In this document: in pieces, positions 8,508 through 18,178 of the stretch | Numbering within the stretch: position 1 is the first letter of the stretch | How the letters are laid out: the number at the start of each line of letters is the position of its first letter | Source: Candidatus Trichorickettsia mobilis | Lineage (GTDB): Bacteria; Pseudomonadota; Alphaproteobacteria; Rickettsiales; Rickettsiaceae | Assembly: GCF_034366785.1 (NCBI RefSeq) | Contig: NZ_CP112932.1 | Span: 744,001 to 808,000, forward strand | Reading direction: 5' to 3' | Length of the DNA stretch: 64,000 nucleotides | The notes under the pieces: generated by a model | The model's database searches: none | Told to the model about the DNA's origin: nothing | What the model saw: the letters and a program-made list of their open reading frames with translations, nothing else | Position numbers and translations under genes: made by a program

Positions 8508-10460
8508 TTACCTATTTTGAATTCCTGTATCTTTACTTTGGGTTGCTCCTTTAGACGGAGTTGAGTCTGGTTTTATTGTTCCAATTGATTCTTTAATTGG
8601 TCCTTGCTGCTGAGATTCTAAATTCTTTTGAGCACCAGTTGCAATTAACTTAGCATCATTTGACATTCTGATATCAATCTGTTCTTTAGCTTCATGAGAT
8701 TGTTTATCTACAATTAATCGTTTTTGCGTGTCCTGCAATCGCTTTTCTGCGTCTATGCTACCGGTTTGTTTCTCAGGAATATTCGCTGCTATGCCTTCCG
8801 TGCTTTTCTCAGCTTCTTTTTTCTCTTGTTGTTTTTTTTTCTCAACTTCTTCTAACTTTTTTTCAACATCTTGTTGTAACTCTACTACCGGATCTTCTCT
8901 TTTAGGCTCTTTATCTTTAGGGTCTGTTGCCTTAATTTCAGATTTTGTAGCTGCCTGTACGACCTCATTATCAACATCAGTCTTTTTTAATGATTCTATA
9001 GCTTCTTTTTTACTTTGTAATCCTTGAAACCCTGCTTTTTCTTCTTTTGTTGGATCGTCTACTTTGGTTTTATCTTGATTAGCTTTTTCTTTGTCTTCTT
9101 GCCCTTCTAAAGCTGGCTCCTGTTTTTTTCCATCTAAGGCTAATTTTTGCTTAGCTTCTACTGTTAAATCTGTAGATTCAACTTGTAGCACTGTGTCCAT
9201 ACCTAATTTTTGCGCAAGATCAGATTTTTCTTTTAATATTTTTTCTTCAGCGGTAAGCTCTAGGTTTTTACTCTCTTTGCTTTGTTCTAGTTCTGGACTC
9301 TTGATTTCTTTATCACTTTTTTCCTGTAACACTGTTCCAAGACCTAAACTATCAGCAAGTGATTTATCTCCTAAAGCTAATTTTTGATTAGCAGCTTCTA
9401 TTTCTAAATTTTTAGGCGTTGTCTGTAATTCTGCATTCACACCTAATTTTTCAGCAAGCTCATTAGTTTTGACCGGGACATCAAGAGTTTGAGATAAATC
9501 CATCCCCATACCTTGATTTTTAGCCACTTCTTTCATCATTTCCTTATACTTACCTTGAGTTACTGGTAAAGTATAAATATTGCCGTCACGTTCTATATAA
9601 CCTATAGCATCATCGCCTTTTCCCATAAATTTTACTGGCATTGGCGTACTGACTTCAGTGAGTTTGCCTTGTTTATCATAGTGTGCGCTAAAATAAACAG
9701 CTTTATCTTCCGCAATATTTTTACCGTCTGCTCCTTTCACTGCCATCGATAGATGTAGTGGGCCTTCGCCAGTTAGCTCCTTTGGAAAATCGACTTTACG
9801 GTAACCAGATACTTCCTTAGTTGAGCCGTCAGCCAACGTTACTGTTGTTGGTTCCTTAACCATAGTTTCAGTTAAAGTACATAATGACTGACCGTCTTTA
9901 TTTTTTACTTCCTTGGACCGAGTTGATTCGTTCGATCCAGGCCCCCATTGTAAATCCTGAAATTTATCTTTAAATTTATTGTGAAATTGCCCATAACCCT
10001 CTACCTCAGCATTATTTAATGCTGCATTAAGCTTAGGATCAGCAAGAGCTTTATTGATCGAATCTTTATTCTTTTCGTCTTGTAAAAACTGACTTAATTC
10101 TAATTGGCTAAGTTTTTTGATTTGAGCTTTTTGTTCTTCGTTTTCAGCTTGTTCACTTAAAGCGTTTTGTAGCAATCCAAGTTGTTTGGAAATAACTTGA
10201 TCACGAATTTCTTTGGTAATAGTGTCAAATTCTTTGTCTTCAAAGCCAATACTATCTTGAGCAGTTTTCTGTGGTTGAATTTGCTGTTCTGGCTCTAGTT
10301 TTGTCTGTAATCCAGACTCAACTTCTTTGTCCTTAACCTGTAGATCTGTTTCTTTATTTTGAACAACTGTTTCTTCCTTAACTGACAACTGTGCTTCTTC
10401 TTTATTAAGTTCAGTGGTTTGTTTTGGTGGTTCTATTGATGAATCTTCTTCTTTACTCAT
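8508..10460 (-). CDS. sca4: Sca4-like protein (120-kDa Rickettsia antigen domain)
   Basis: 650 aa. Residues about 120-325 match the N-terminal globular domain of Rickettsia Sca4 as I remember it: INKALADPKL, SLCTLTETMVK, YRKVDFPKEL, HLSMAVKGADGK, DKAVYFSAHYD, GKGDDAIGYIE, and TLPVTQGKYKEMMKEV all have close counterparts. In Rickettsia parkeri Sca4 is secreted and binds host vinculin. The C-terminal half differs from Rickettsia Sca4: it is disordered, Lys/Glu/Gln-rich, shorter than the roughly 1000-aa Rickettsia protein, and holds three degenerate repeats beginning LAEKLGVNAELQ (335), LADSLGLGTVLQ (368) and LAQKLGMDTVLQ (415). No signal peptide. Vinculin binding cannot be assumed because that region is not conserved. 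Confidence 0.85.
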   Translation of the reverse strand: MSKEEDSSIEPPKQTTELNKEEAQLSVKEETVVQNKETDLQVKDKEVESGLQTKLEPEQQIQPQKTAQDSIGFEDKEFDTITKEIRDQVISKQLGLLQNALSEQAENEEQKAQIKKLSQLELSQFLQDEKNKDSINKALADPKLNAALNNAEVEGYGQFHNKFKDKFQDLQWGPGSNESTRSKEVKNKDGQSLCTLTETMVKEPTTVTLADGSTKEVSGYRKVDFPKELTGEGPLHLSMAVKGADGKNIAEDKAVYFSAHYDKQGKLTEVSTPMPVKFMGKGDDAIGYIERDGNIYTLPVTQGKYKEMMKEVAKNQGMGMDLSQTLDVPVKTNELAEKLGVNAELQTTPKNLEIEAANQKLALGDKSLADSLGLGTVLQEKSDKEIKSPELEQSKESKNLELTAEEKILKEKSDLAQKLGMDTVLQVESTDLTVEAKQKLALDGKKQEPALEGQEDKEKANQDKTKVDDPTKEEKAGFQGLQSKKEAIESLKKTDVDNEVVQAATKSEIKATDPKDKEPKREDPVVELQQDVEKKLEEVEKKKQQEKKEAEKSTEGIAANIPEKQTGSIDAEKRLQDTQKRLIVDKQSHEAKEQIDIRMSNDAKLIATGAQKNLESQQQGPIKESIGTIKPDSTPSKGATQSKDTGIQNR

Positions 10461-10560
10461 ATTTGTATTTACTAATTTTTTTATATAATAAGTATAATAA
10501 ATTAATGCTTTCAGTTAAATCATGGATCGGATTTATATTAAATTGATTACACAATCACTA

Positions 10561-11724
10561 CTACATAGTGCGGCTACCACCACTCTGTTGCAGTGGTTTC
10601 TTACTACTGACCGGTTCTTTGCTCTTATCTTCTAATAGCTTTGGTTCTTGTGTTTTTATATTACTCTTGATTTGAGAAACACTTTCCTGTAACGATGGCA
10701 GCTTCACATCTTTCTGTTGTTCAACTTTTACATTTGCACTTACATCTTGTTGTGTCTCAGATACAATTTTAGTTTGTTGTTGTTTTTTCTCTTTTGCTTC
10801 ATTTAGCGCTTGCTCTAAAGGTTTAACCTCTCTTTCCTGTTGTTTTGCTAAATTATTCGCTAAACTATGATCTTGTGTTCTGTCTGGTGAACCAATAGAT
10901 TTCTCTATTTCTTTGAGGCGCTCCTGAGATACAGCTTGGCATTTAGTTTGTTCTACTAACCACTCTTTAGCCCTTGGATCGATAGCACAGCTCTGGGCAG
11001 CCTCAGTCAATTTAGCACTAACAGTCTCAAGAGCTTTATCCCCCAATTGTCCGATAGTTTTTCCAGTAAGTTTTTCAACTGCAAGGTCTACACCTTTACC
11101 TGCCGTAGCACCTGCTAGTAGCACTGGTAATGACATTCCACCAGTCAACGCAGCTGAAGCTATGATACCTGCCGCAACACCAGCAGAGTTCATGTGTTCT
11201 CCAATATTTTTTCCTGTAAGTTTTTCGCTTACAACTTCTAACCCAACGCCCGCTGCTAAAGCCGTCACTGGTGGAATACCTGCTTGCATCCCAACGCCAG
11301 CAGTAATCAACGTTCCAACTCCCACTTTCTTTCCTACAACATGCCCAACTCCAGTACCTACCGCTCCCATCGCTAGTGCACATCCAGCATATATCCCAGC
11401 AGTAGCAGCTAAACCTACACCTCCAGTAAGAGCCGTGGCAGCAACAATGGCACCTGCTACCATAACACCGGCCACTACTCCTACTACCGCACCAGCAATT
11501 CTTCCCCACTTAGGACCAAGTTTAGCTTCCATGAAATCACTAACTTTGTGCCCCGCTTCTCTAACTTTATCAACAATTTTTGCTCCAACTCCAGCTAGAC
11601 CGCCAATAATTTTTCCCGCCACTCCTTTTTGATACCAGGAAGGATTTTTCTGTTTTTCTATTTCTTGACTTTGTGTTTTTTGTTCTTCAATGGATTTTTT
11701 TTTCGTTGGTAACTTTTCCTTCAC
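10561..11724 (-). CDS. Glycine-zipper membrane protein, unknown function
   Basis: 387 aa from a GTG start (11722-11724). Residues 34-230 are rich in Gly, Ala and Val with several glycine-zipper hydrophobic segments (about 36-50, 75-135, 138-165, 180-210). An internal repeat is visible: EKLTGKNIGEHM (168) and EKLTGKTIGQLG (218). Both termini are hydrophilic and Gln/Lys-rich. Glycine-zipper hairpins occur in membrane-inserting effectors and pore formers, but no family can be named. The 5' end overlaps the pentapeptide gene by 38 bp in a different frame, which supports co-expression. No ATG lies close to the GTG. Confidence 0.65.
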   Translation of the reverse strand: MKEKLPTKKKSIEEQKTQSQEIEKQKNPSWYQKGVAGKIIGGLAGVGAKIVDKVREAGHKVSDFMEAKLGPKWGRIAGAVVGVVAGVMVAGAIVAATALTGGVGLAATAGIYAGCALAMGAVGTGVGHVVGKKVGVGTLITAGVGMQAGIPPVTALAAGVGLEVVSEKLTGKNIGEHMNSAGVAAGIIASAALTGGMSLPVLLAGATAGKGVDLAVEKLTGKTIGQLGDKALETVSAKLTEAAQSCAIDPRAKEWLVEQTKCQAVSQERLKEIEKSIGSPDRTQDHSLANNLAKQQEREVKPLEQALNEAKEKKQQQTKIVSETQQDVSANVKVEQQKDVKLPSLQESVSQIKSNIKTQEPKLLEDKSKEPVSSKKPLQQSGGSRTM

Positions 11725-13993
11725 TATTAAATTCTTTTAGATCCCCTTTAGCCTCTTTAATATTTGCTTTAGCCAGGTTAGTAGCAGCATCGACTTCGGC
11801 TTTCTCCATATTAACTTTTGCTAATATAGCCTCCCTTAGATTAGCACTACGTATATTCGCACTCTCAAGAACAGCTGATGTAAGATCAGCTTTTTGACCA
11901 TCAACACCTTCCATTATGGCCTTAGTAAAATCTGCACCTCTAGCTTTAGCACTAGTTAACTTAGCTCCGGTCATGTCAACGCCAGAAGCGTCCGCCTTAT
12001 CTAATATTGCTTTATCTAAATTAGCGAACCTAGCCTTAACGCCTTCAAGATTTGCGCCAGTAAAATTACCAAATTCTGCATTAACTTTATCTAAAGTAGC
12101 TTTTTCAAAGTCAATTTGTTCTGCTTTAACTTTCTTTAAGATTGCTTCTGTTAAATCTGCGCCTTTAAGCTGAGTAAATCCTGCTAATTCAGATTCTGAT
12201 AAATTAATACCCGGTGCTTTGATATCATTTAATAATGTATCTTGAAATTTTGCTTTTATTGCGTGCACGTCTTTCATTAGCGCATTAGAAAAGTCACTTT
12301 CAATAACTTTACAATTATTTAAAACTGCATTATTTAAGATTGCATGCTGAGCTTGCACTCTCTTCATATCAGCACCAGCAAGAGAGATACCCTCTAGATT
12401 AGCAAAATTAAAAGTAGCTTTATTGATTTCAACATTATCCCATTTGCCATTTTTAATATTAGCATAATCAAAATTGGTATTTTCAATTTGTGCAAATGCT
12501 CCATCGGAACGTGGCATGTGAGCTCGTTTAAAATCACTATCTTTGATAGTTGCAGCATTAAAATTAGTATTAAAAAAATTAGCATCTCTAGCAGTAGTAT
12601 TGTTAAAAATTACTCCTTGCGTACGTGTTGAGCCATTTACTTCTATTCTTTTAAGACCAAGATCCGCTCCTTCAAAACTTGATCGACTAATATCAGCACC
12701 AGTGAAATTACATCCGCGTAAATCAGAGCCAGCAAAGCTTACACCATCTATTTTAGCATTGGTAAAATCAAGGCCGGATAAGTCGACTTTCCTTAATGAA
12801 TTTGTGCTATCTGTATTACCTTTAGCAGAACAATCAGCAATATATTTTGTATTAGGATCTAATTCTTTTCCTTCTTTTGCTAGCTCCTCTTTTTTAATTT
12901 CTTTTGCAAAATCATTTAAAGATAATTCTGGTTGCGTCTTAATACGATCTAAGTAAGCAACAACATTTTCTCTAGATAATTCAACATACCCCTTTGGTTG
13001 ATCTCGCTCCGCTTTACTTGAGCCTCTGATATAAGCTGGATCAAAATTATCTGATTGACTACTAAATACATTCTGAAAGCTTTTGTGCATTATGTATTCT
13101 TTTTCTGGAGGCTTAGCTCTCATTTCCTTTAACTCTGCACTTAACTTGTCATATTTTTTGTTTCCTGTGCTTGTTCCCGCGTAAGCCCAAGCAGTCTCTG
13201 TATAACTAAGTTTGCTGTATGCTTCCTTAACCTCTTGTTTTTTCTTGTTCAATAATTCCGTATATTCTTTATTTGGAAACCCTCCAGATTTTGCTTGCTC
13301 TAGCTCAACCACCAAATCATCATATCTCTTATTTCCTGTATCTACTCCAATTTTAACATACATAGCTTCTACATTAGTAAGATTTTTATAAGCTGCATTC
13401 AACGCTTGTTCTTTTTCTTTTACTAACTCTTGGTGTTCTATTGTACGAAACACATCAGCCTTAATATCAGCATATTGTCTACCTAAAGCAGAAGTGGTAT
13501 TAAATTTAATACCTTCAACTCGATTACCCATGCCCAGCTGATGATAATCCTTGTATTCACTGCTAAATTTACATGTTGCTAAATCGGCACCACGAAAATC
13601 TATATTTTTTATGGTATTATTTCCTTTAAAATTAGCATTAGTTAAGTCGGTATCACAAAATACAGCATCTGTCAGATCACAGTTAGTGAAGCTGGTATTT
13701 TTGATAACACTGCCACTAAAATCCGCTCCTTTTAGGTCAAGCAAAGAACTTACTGCTGTTCCATCCTTGTATTCCCTATCAAATTCCATACCAGATAGAT
13801 CTGCCACTACTACAGTATTTGAGCCTTTGTGAGCGCTATTTTCTTTTAGATAGTCATTTAAAGTTATATTTGAATTTTCTTTCAACGCTTGCTGTTGTGC
13901 TTGAACATAATTTTTGATCTCATCTAAAGTTGGTTTATACGCCTCTATTTTAACATTTAAATCAAGTTTCAATGATTCATCAGATTTAGCCAT
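11687..13993 (-). CDS. Pentapeptide-repeat protein
   Basis: 768 aa. Two blocks of A(D/N)LXX-type pentapeptide repeats are present: a short one at about 65-145 (LKGADFSGSVIKNTSFTNCD) and a long one at about 395-750 (for example FAGSDLRGCNFTGADI, ADLTEAILKKVKAEQIDFEK), predicting right-handed quadrilateral beta-helices. Between them (about 170-330) is a helical, charged segment containing two copies of a YAGTSTGNKKYDKL / KIGVDTGNKRYDDL motif. No signal peptide or enzymatic domain is seen. Some pentapeptide proteins mimic DNA or mediate protein binding; here, in a block with a Sca4 homologue, an effector or scaffold role is plausible but unproven. Confidence 0.85.
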   Translation of the reverse strand: MAKSDESLKLDLNVKIEAYKPTLDEIKNYVQAQQQALKENSNITLNDYLKENSAHKGSNTVVVADLSGMEFDREYKDGTAVSSLLDLKGADFSGSVIKNTSFTNCDLTDAVFCDTDLTNANFKGNNTIKNIDFRGADLATCKFSSEYKDYHQLGMGNRVEGIKFNTTSALGRQYADIKADVFRTIEHQELVKEKEQALNAAYKNLTNVEAMYVKIGVDTGNKRYDDLVVELEQAKSGGFPNKEYTELLNKKKQEVKEAYSKLSYTETAWAYAGTSTGNKKYDKLSAELKEMRAKPPEKEYIMHKSFQNVFSSQSDNFDPAYIRGSSKAERDQPKGYVELSRENVVAYLDRIKTQPELSLNDFAKEIKKEELAKEGKELDPNTKYIADCSAKGNTDSTNSLRKVDLSGLDFTNAKIDGVSFAGSDLRGCNFTGADISRSSFEGADLGLKRIEVNGSTRTQGVIFNNTTARDANFFNTNFNAATIKDSDFKRAHMPRSDGAFAQIENTNFDYANIKNGKWDNVEINKATFNFANLEGISLAGADMKRVQAQHAILNNAVLNNCKVIESDFSNALMKDVHAIKAKFQDTLLNDIKAPGINLSESELAGFTQLKGADLTEAILKKVKAEQIDFEKATLDKVNAEFGNFTGANLEGVKARFANLDKAILDKADASGVDMTGAKLTSAKARGADFTKAIMEGVDGQKADLTSAVLESANIRSANLREAILAKVNMEKAEVDAATNLAKANIKEAKGDLKEFNSEGKVTNEKKIH

Positions 13994-14188
13994 ATTGTAC
14001 TTTCTATATTAAGTTAAGAATACCAAAGCAAAATGGTACTTGATTGTCAGACAAATCACAATTTTGGTTAATGAAATATTATAATAAATTTTGTGATATA
14101 TGGTAAAATAACCTTGTAGGCGTAGAATTTTTAATTTTATTTTGATAATTTTTGTAAACCTGAAAAATTCGAGAGTGTTCGCGGAAAC
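13994..14188. other. Upstream region of the effector-like block
   Basis: AT-rich spacer upstream of the minus-strand pentapeptide gene; it should hold the promoter of the four-gene block, but no convincing -35/-10 pair could be chosen by eye. At 14172-14187 a relic of the GTTCGCAGAAA palindrome end (GAGTGTTCGCGGAAAC) precedes the transposase remnant. Confidence 0.35.
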
Positions 14189-14366
14189 ATGACTTACTTA
14201 GTAGCGGCATTTTCGAATAATAAAATGCAGAAAATATGGCGAGTTGCTTGAGGAAGATAAGGCTGCTAAAATTGCTCTAACAACTATCATGCGTAAAATG
14301 ATTGTTTGTTTAAATACCATGGTAAAAAACAACAAATTATATGAAATATATAGATTTTACTCTTGA
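14189..14366 (+). pseudogene. IS110-family transposase C-terminal remnant
   Basis: Two short frames together read like the C-terminus of an IS110 transposase: frame A from 14189 gives MTYLVAAFSNNKMQKIWR, and after a frame change frame B gives LLEEDKAAKIALTTIMRKM followed by IVCLNTMVKNN, ending at the TGA at 14364-14366. The A.K.ALT..MRK.....N.MV pattern is characteristic. The N-terminal catalytic part is missing, and a palindrome-end relic sits at the break. This is a decayed insertion sequence with no function. Confidence 0.6.
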
Positions 14367-14427
14367 CTCCAAGACAGTAGATTGCAATAAGAGCAAAGCC
14401 CCTTCGCAATAGTTACACTATTTCTAA

Positions 14428-14444
14428 GTTATGCAAGATGTCTA
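14428..14444. repeat. Relic end of a TAGACCTC palindrome
   Basis: GTTATGCAAGATGTCTA is one mismatch from the right end of the TAGACCTC-family palindromes (compare 27706-27722). The partner end is missing, so this is a solo terminus about 35 bp upstream of the RND pump gene. Confidence 0.5.
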
Positions 14445-14477
14445 TTAAGACAAGTACCACGAATATAAGGAAGTCTA

Positions 14478-17400
14478 ATGTCGTTATCTGAAATTTGTAT
14501 AAAAAGACCAGTATTTGCTACAGTTTTAAGCTTAGTTATTATTACTTTAGGCATCATATTTTTTACTAAACTGCAAATTAGAGGTATGCCGGATATTGAT
14601 CCACCGATTATTACAGTAATTGCAAATTATGAAGGTGCAAACGCACTATACATGGAACAACAGGTTACCACCAGGATTGAAAAAGCTTTGAAAACGGTTA
14701 AGGATATTGATTTTATTAGCTCTCAAAGCTCAGTGGGTGAAAGTATAATTACTTTATCTTTTAACTTATCAGCTGATATTGAAGTGGCACTTAATGATGT
14801 ACGTTCAAAAGTTTCGGATATCAGCAATTTATTACCGGAAGATATGAAGGCACCAGCGGTAGCTAAAATGGATTCTGATAATTTTCCGAGTTTGTGGTTA
14901 AGTGTTAATAGCGACCAATATGACCAGCTAGAACTTACTAAAATTACTGAAGACCGGATTCGAAGCGTTTTGGAGCGTTTGCCTAGCGTTGGTCGAATAG
15001 TCATGCACGGCGCAAAATATTATACTATGCGTATAGAGCCTGATTTTGTACAAATGTACCAACATCAAATCGCTCCAAGTGATATTGTCGATGCAGTCAC
15101 TAAGCAAAATAAAGATTACCCGGCTGGAGTGATTAAAACTGAGGTTCGCGATTTTATTGTTAAGTTGAACGGTAGATTAAGTTTAGCGCAAGAATTTGAG
15201 AATATAATCTTAAAGAGTGATAATAATAACCTATTGAAGTTGAATAATGTCGCTAAGGTACATTTGGCACCAGATGAAAATGATACTATATTACGATATA
15301 ATGGTAGTAGGTCAATGGCTATTGGAATTGTAAAACAATCAAAGGCTAATGAGATCGAGTTATCTAATGATGTTCGTACTGCTTTACAGAAGATTAGCAA
15401 AAACTTGCCACCGTCAATTAAAATTGAAGTAGCACATGATCGAGCTATTCCAATTAATGCCTCAATCAAAGCGGTATTCATTACTATTTTTGAAGCGCTA
15501 ATTTTGGTAATTATCGTAGTATATTTATTTTTATCCTCCATCAGAATTACTCTGATACCGTTTGTAACTATCCCGGTATCTTTGATCGGTACATTTACCG
15601 TAATGCATTTCTTTGGCTTCTCAATCAACAGTTTCACACTATTAGCAATGGTTCTGGCAATTGGCTTAGTAGTAGATGACGCCATAGTAATGCTTGAAAA
15701 TATTTTTAGGCATTATGAACTCGGTAAATCAAAGATAGAAGCAGCGCTAAGTGCGGCTGCTGAAATTCGTTTTGCGATAATTGCCATGACCATAACTCTT
15801 GCAGCTGTATTTTTACCGGTCGGGTTTATCGATGGCTTTATGGGCAAATTATTTATTGAATTTGCTTGGACTTTAGCGTTTTGTGTGCTTTTCTCAGGGT
15901 TTGTGGCCTTAACTTTGACACCAATGATGGCAAGTAAGATGATTAGCGACAGTCATAAGAGCGATTCATTACCAATTTGGCTTACTAAATTCAATTATTA
16001 CTTAAAATACAGTCAAACCAAATATTCATATTATTTGAATTTTGCACTTGACCATCAAAAACAGCTATTAATGATCATTGCTCTATCAATTGCAACTCTT
16101 ACCATTAGCCTGATATTAGTGAATAAAACTTTTTCTCCTGAAGAAGACAATGGTTTTTTGCAAGTAATGTTTACAGGCTCGGAAGGTTCAAACAAAAAAC
16201 AGGCTGAACAAGTAGTAATACAGGCTGAACAGATATTCAAATCATATAAGGATATTTTAGGATTCTTTGCGGTAATCTGGGAAGGTAGTAGCGCATTTGC
16301 TTTTGTACCACTTAAGGATTGGAGTATACGTTCCAAAAGCGCCAATGAACTGCGGCAGGACTTAAATAAAAAACTTGATCGGATACCAGGTATGTCAATT
16401 TTTGCCATGAATCCAAACCCTATGGGCAGAGGAGGTTCAGGGAAACAGATAGAATTTAACCTACAAACTTTATCAGAATATGACACTATCGATCAACTAT
16501 CGAAAAAATTTATAGAAAAAATGAAGCAAAATCCACTTTTTGAAAATATTGAGCGTGATTTTAAATCTTCTACACCAACGTTGGATGTTATGATTGATCG
16601 GGATAAAGCTTATTTTTATGGAGTAAGCCTTGATAATATTGGTTCAACTATTCAATATCTTATTGCTGGTAAACCAATCGGTGATTTCATGATTGGCAAT
16701 GATGTTTATGATGTGATCTTACAATATAAACTTAATGATCGGAATAATGTTAATCACCTAGAAGAAATTTTGGTGAAAGCAAAGAATAATCAGATGATAC
16801 CGCTTGCGGTGGTTACACAAATAACAGAAAAGATTACTGTAAAGTCATATTGGCATTATAATAATGCAAAATCCATCACTATTTCTACTGATTTAACTAA
16901 TAAGAGTAATGTTAAAGGTGCAATCAAAGCTATCAATGCCATTGCTGAAGAATTATTAGACAATAGCGATAACACTCTTGAATATTTGGGAGAAGTTAAA
17001 CAGATGCAAGAATCTGAATCTAACTCGATCTTTACTTTTTTGTTGGCTTTAGTGTTTATCTATTTAGTATTGGCTGCACAATTTGAAAGTTTCTTTGATC
17101 CATTATTAATTCTAGTAGCAGTGCCATTCTCAATTACTGGCGGGGTATTAGCACTATTGATTGCTGGTGATAGTATTAATATGTATAGTAATATTGGCTT
17201 AATTACTTTAATTGGCTTAGTTACTAAAAATTCAATTATGATTGTTGAATTCACTAATCAATTAAGAGAGCGTGGAGTGCAAATAAGAGCAGCAGTGCTT
17301 CAGGCAGCTGAATTAAGATTAAGACCGATTCTGATGACTAGCTGCGCGACAATTTGCGGATCGATACCACTAATTTTTGCAGATGGTGCAGGAGCCGCTG

Positions 17401-17504
17401 CTCGTAATTCGATTGGTTTAGTGATTGCTGGGGGCATGATTATTGGTACTTTATTTACTATTTTTGTGATTCCGATGTTATATTATAAATTTAAGAAAGC
17501 GTAG
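14478..17504 (+). CDS. RND efflux pump inner-membrane permease (AcrB family)
   Basis: 1008 aa, the usual length for an HAE1 or HAE2-type RND permease. It begins with the family signature SEICIKRPVFATVLSLVI, and shows the TM4 acidic pair in GLVVDDAIVMLENIF (about 400) and the TM10 lysine in GLVTKNSIMIVEF (about 917), so the proton relay looks intact. Two large periplasmic loops follow TM1 and TM7. It should export hydrophobic drugs, detergents or lipids using the proton gradient, with a periplasmic adaptor and an outer-membrane channel. No adaptor gene adjoins it; a candidate lies at 35.0-36.0 kb. Start ATG preceded by AAGGAAG. Confidence 0.93.
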   Translation: MSLSEICIKRPVFATVLSLVIITLGIIFFTKLQIRGMPDIDPPIITVIANYEGANALYMEQQVTTRIEKALKTVKDIDFISSQSSVGESIITLSFNLSADIEVALNDVRSKVSDISNLLPEDMKAPAVAKMDSDNFPSLWLSVNSDQYDQLELTKITEDRIRSVLERLPSVGRIVMHGAKYYTMRIEPDFVQMYQHQIAPSDIVDAVTKQNKDYPAGVIKTEVRDFIVKLNGRLSLAQEFENIILKSDNNNLLKLNNVAKVHLAPDENDTILRYNGSRSMAIGIVKQSKANEIELSNDVRTALQKISKNLPPSIKIEVAHDRAIPINASIKAVFITIFEALILVIIVVYLFLSSIRITLIPFVTIPVSLIGTFTVMHFFGFSINSFTLLAMVLAIGLVVDDAIVMLENIFRHYELGKSKIEAALSAAAEIRFAIIAMTITLAAVFLPVGFIDGFMGKLFIEFAWTLAFCVLFSGFVALTLTPMMASKMISDSHKSDSLPIWLTKFNYYLKYSQTKYSYYLNFALDHQKQLLMIIALSIATLTISLILVNKTFSPEEDNGFLQVMFTGSEGSNKKQAEQVVIQAEQIFKSYKDILGFFAVIWEGSSAFAFVPLKDWSIRSKSANELRQDLNKKLDRIPGMSIFAMNPNPMGRGGSGKQIEFNLQTLSEYDTIDQLSKKFIEKMKQNPLFENIERDFKSSTPTLDVMIDRDKAYFYGVSLDNIGSTIQYLIAGKPIGDFMIGNDVYDVILQYKLNDRNNVNHLEEILVKAKNNQMIPLAVVTQITEKITVKSYWHYNNAKSITISTDLTNKSNVKGAIKAINAIAEELLDNSDNTLEYLGEVKQMQESESNSIFTFLLALVFIYLVLAAQFESFFDPLLILVAVPFSITGGVLALLIAGDSINMYSNIGLITLIGLVTKNSIMIVEFTNQLRERGVQIRAAVLQAAELRLRPILMTSCATICGSIPLIFADGAGAAARNSIGLVIAGGMIIGTLFTIFVIPMLYYKFKKA

Positions 17505-17636
17505 AATAAGAATCTTAAGTTGTTTTTTGGATCAACTATGATTTTCTTTGATTTTTAACAAAATCTTGCAATAACACAATTTTTGTTAAGACTAGCCCAC
17601 TGGGCGGCGCAATTCAAAGTGCTTTACTATATAAAT

Positions 17637-18044
17637 TTATGGAAATAGGTATGAAATTAATAAATGAGTGATTTTACTACCAATAACAAAGCCTAATATT
17701 GCAATACAAACACTAAGCACAACGTACAATATTGCTAATAAATCTAAGTTTTTAGCTACCAAATTTCCGAATTCTAATGTAAAAGAAGAAAAAGTAGTAA
17801 ACCCTCCGAGAAAACCAGTAGCTAAGAATAGCTTAATTGTAGAAGCTTGAGCTATTAAGTATAATTCTAACAACTTTTCTAATAATTCGGCTACACATCC
17901 CATCATCAAACAACCGACTACATTGATTAAAAAGATCTGTACCGGAAAATGTACAAAGACAACTTCAGGCAACGCTCTGCTGACGGCAAACCGGCTCATA
18001 GCCCCTAACGCTCCTCCTAATCCTACTAATAAGTACTCTTTCAT
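17637..18044 (-). CDS. crcB: Fluoride exporter CrcB/Fluc
   Basis: 135 aa with four membrane segments. The N-terminal GGALGAMSRFAVSR and central GFLGGFTTFSSFTLEF motifs define the CrcB/Fluc family, dual-topology dimeric channels that let fluoride leave the cytoplasm. Single copy here. Divergent in direction from the upstream RND gene and separated by 134 bp from the next minus-strand gene (tlc). No fluoride riboswitch could be recognised upstream. Confidence 0.93.
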   Translation of the reverse strand: MKEYLLVGLGGALGAMSRFAVSRALPEVVFVHFPVQIFLINVVGCLMMGCVAELLEKLLELYLIAQASTIKLFLATGFLGGFTTFSSFTLEFGNLVAKNLDLLAILYVVLSVCIAILGFVIGSKITHLLISYLFP

Positions 18045-18178
18045 GATGGATAAGGCCTTGCAATTGCTGATACTTTTACACTTTTAACCTTAATAGCATA
18101 GTTAGATTTTTCTTTAAAGTAATTTTAGAATAAGATAGCAGGATTTTGAGTATTTAATAAAGAGTCTTTGTACAAAAG

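Noticed and set aside
11096-11509. 137-aa Cys/Trp-rich frame on the minus strand
   Set aside because: It is a shadow frame of the glycine-zipper gene; composition mirrors GGN codons out of frame.
11162-11632. 156-aa Pro/Ala/Thr-rich frame on the plus strand
   Set aside because: Antisense shadow of the glycine-zipper gene, no ribosome-binding site or family.
12543-12956. Plus-strand frame antisense to the pentapeptide gene
   Set aside because: Long antisense frames are expected opposite repeat-coding DNA; no independent support.
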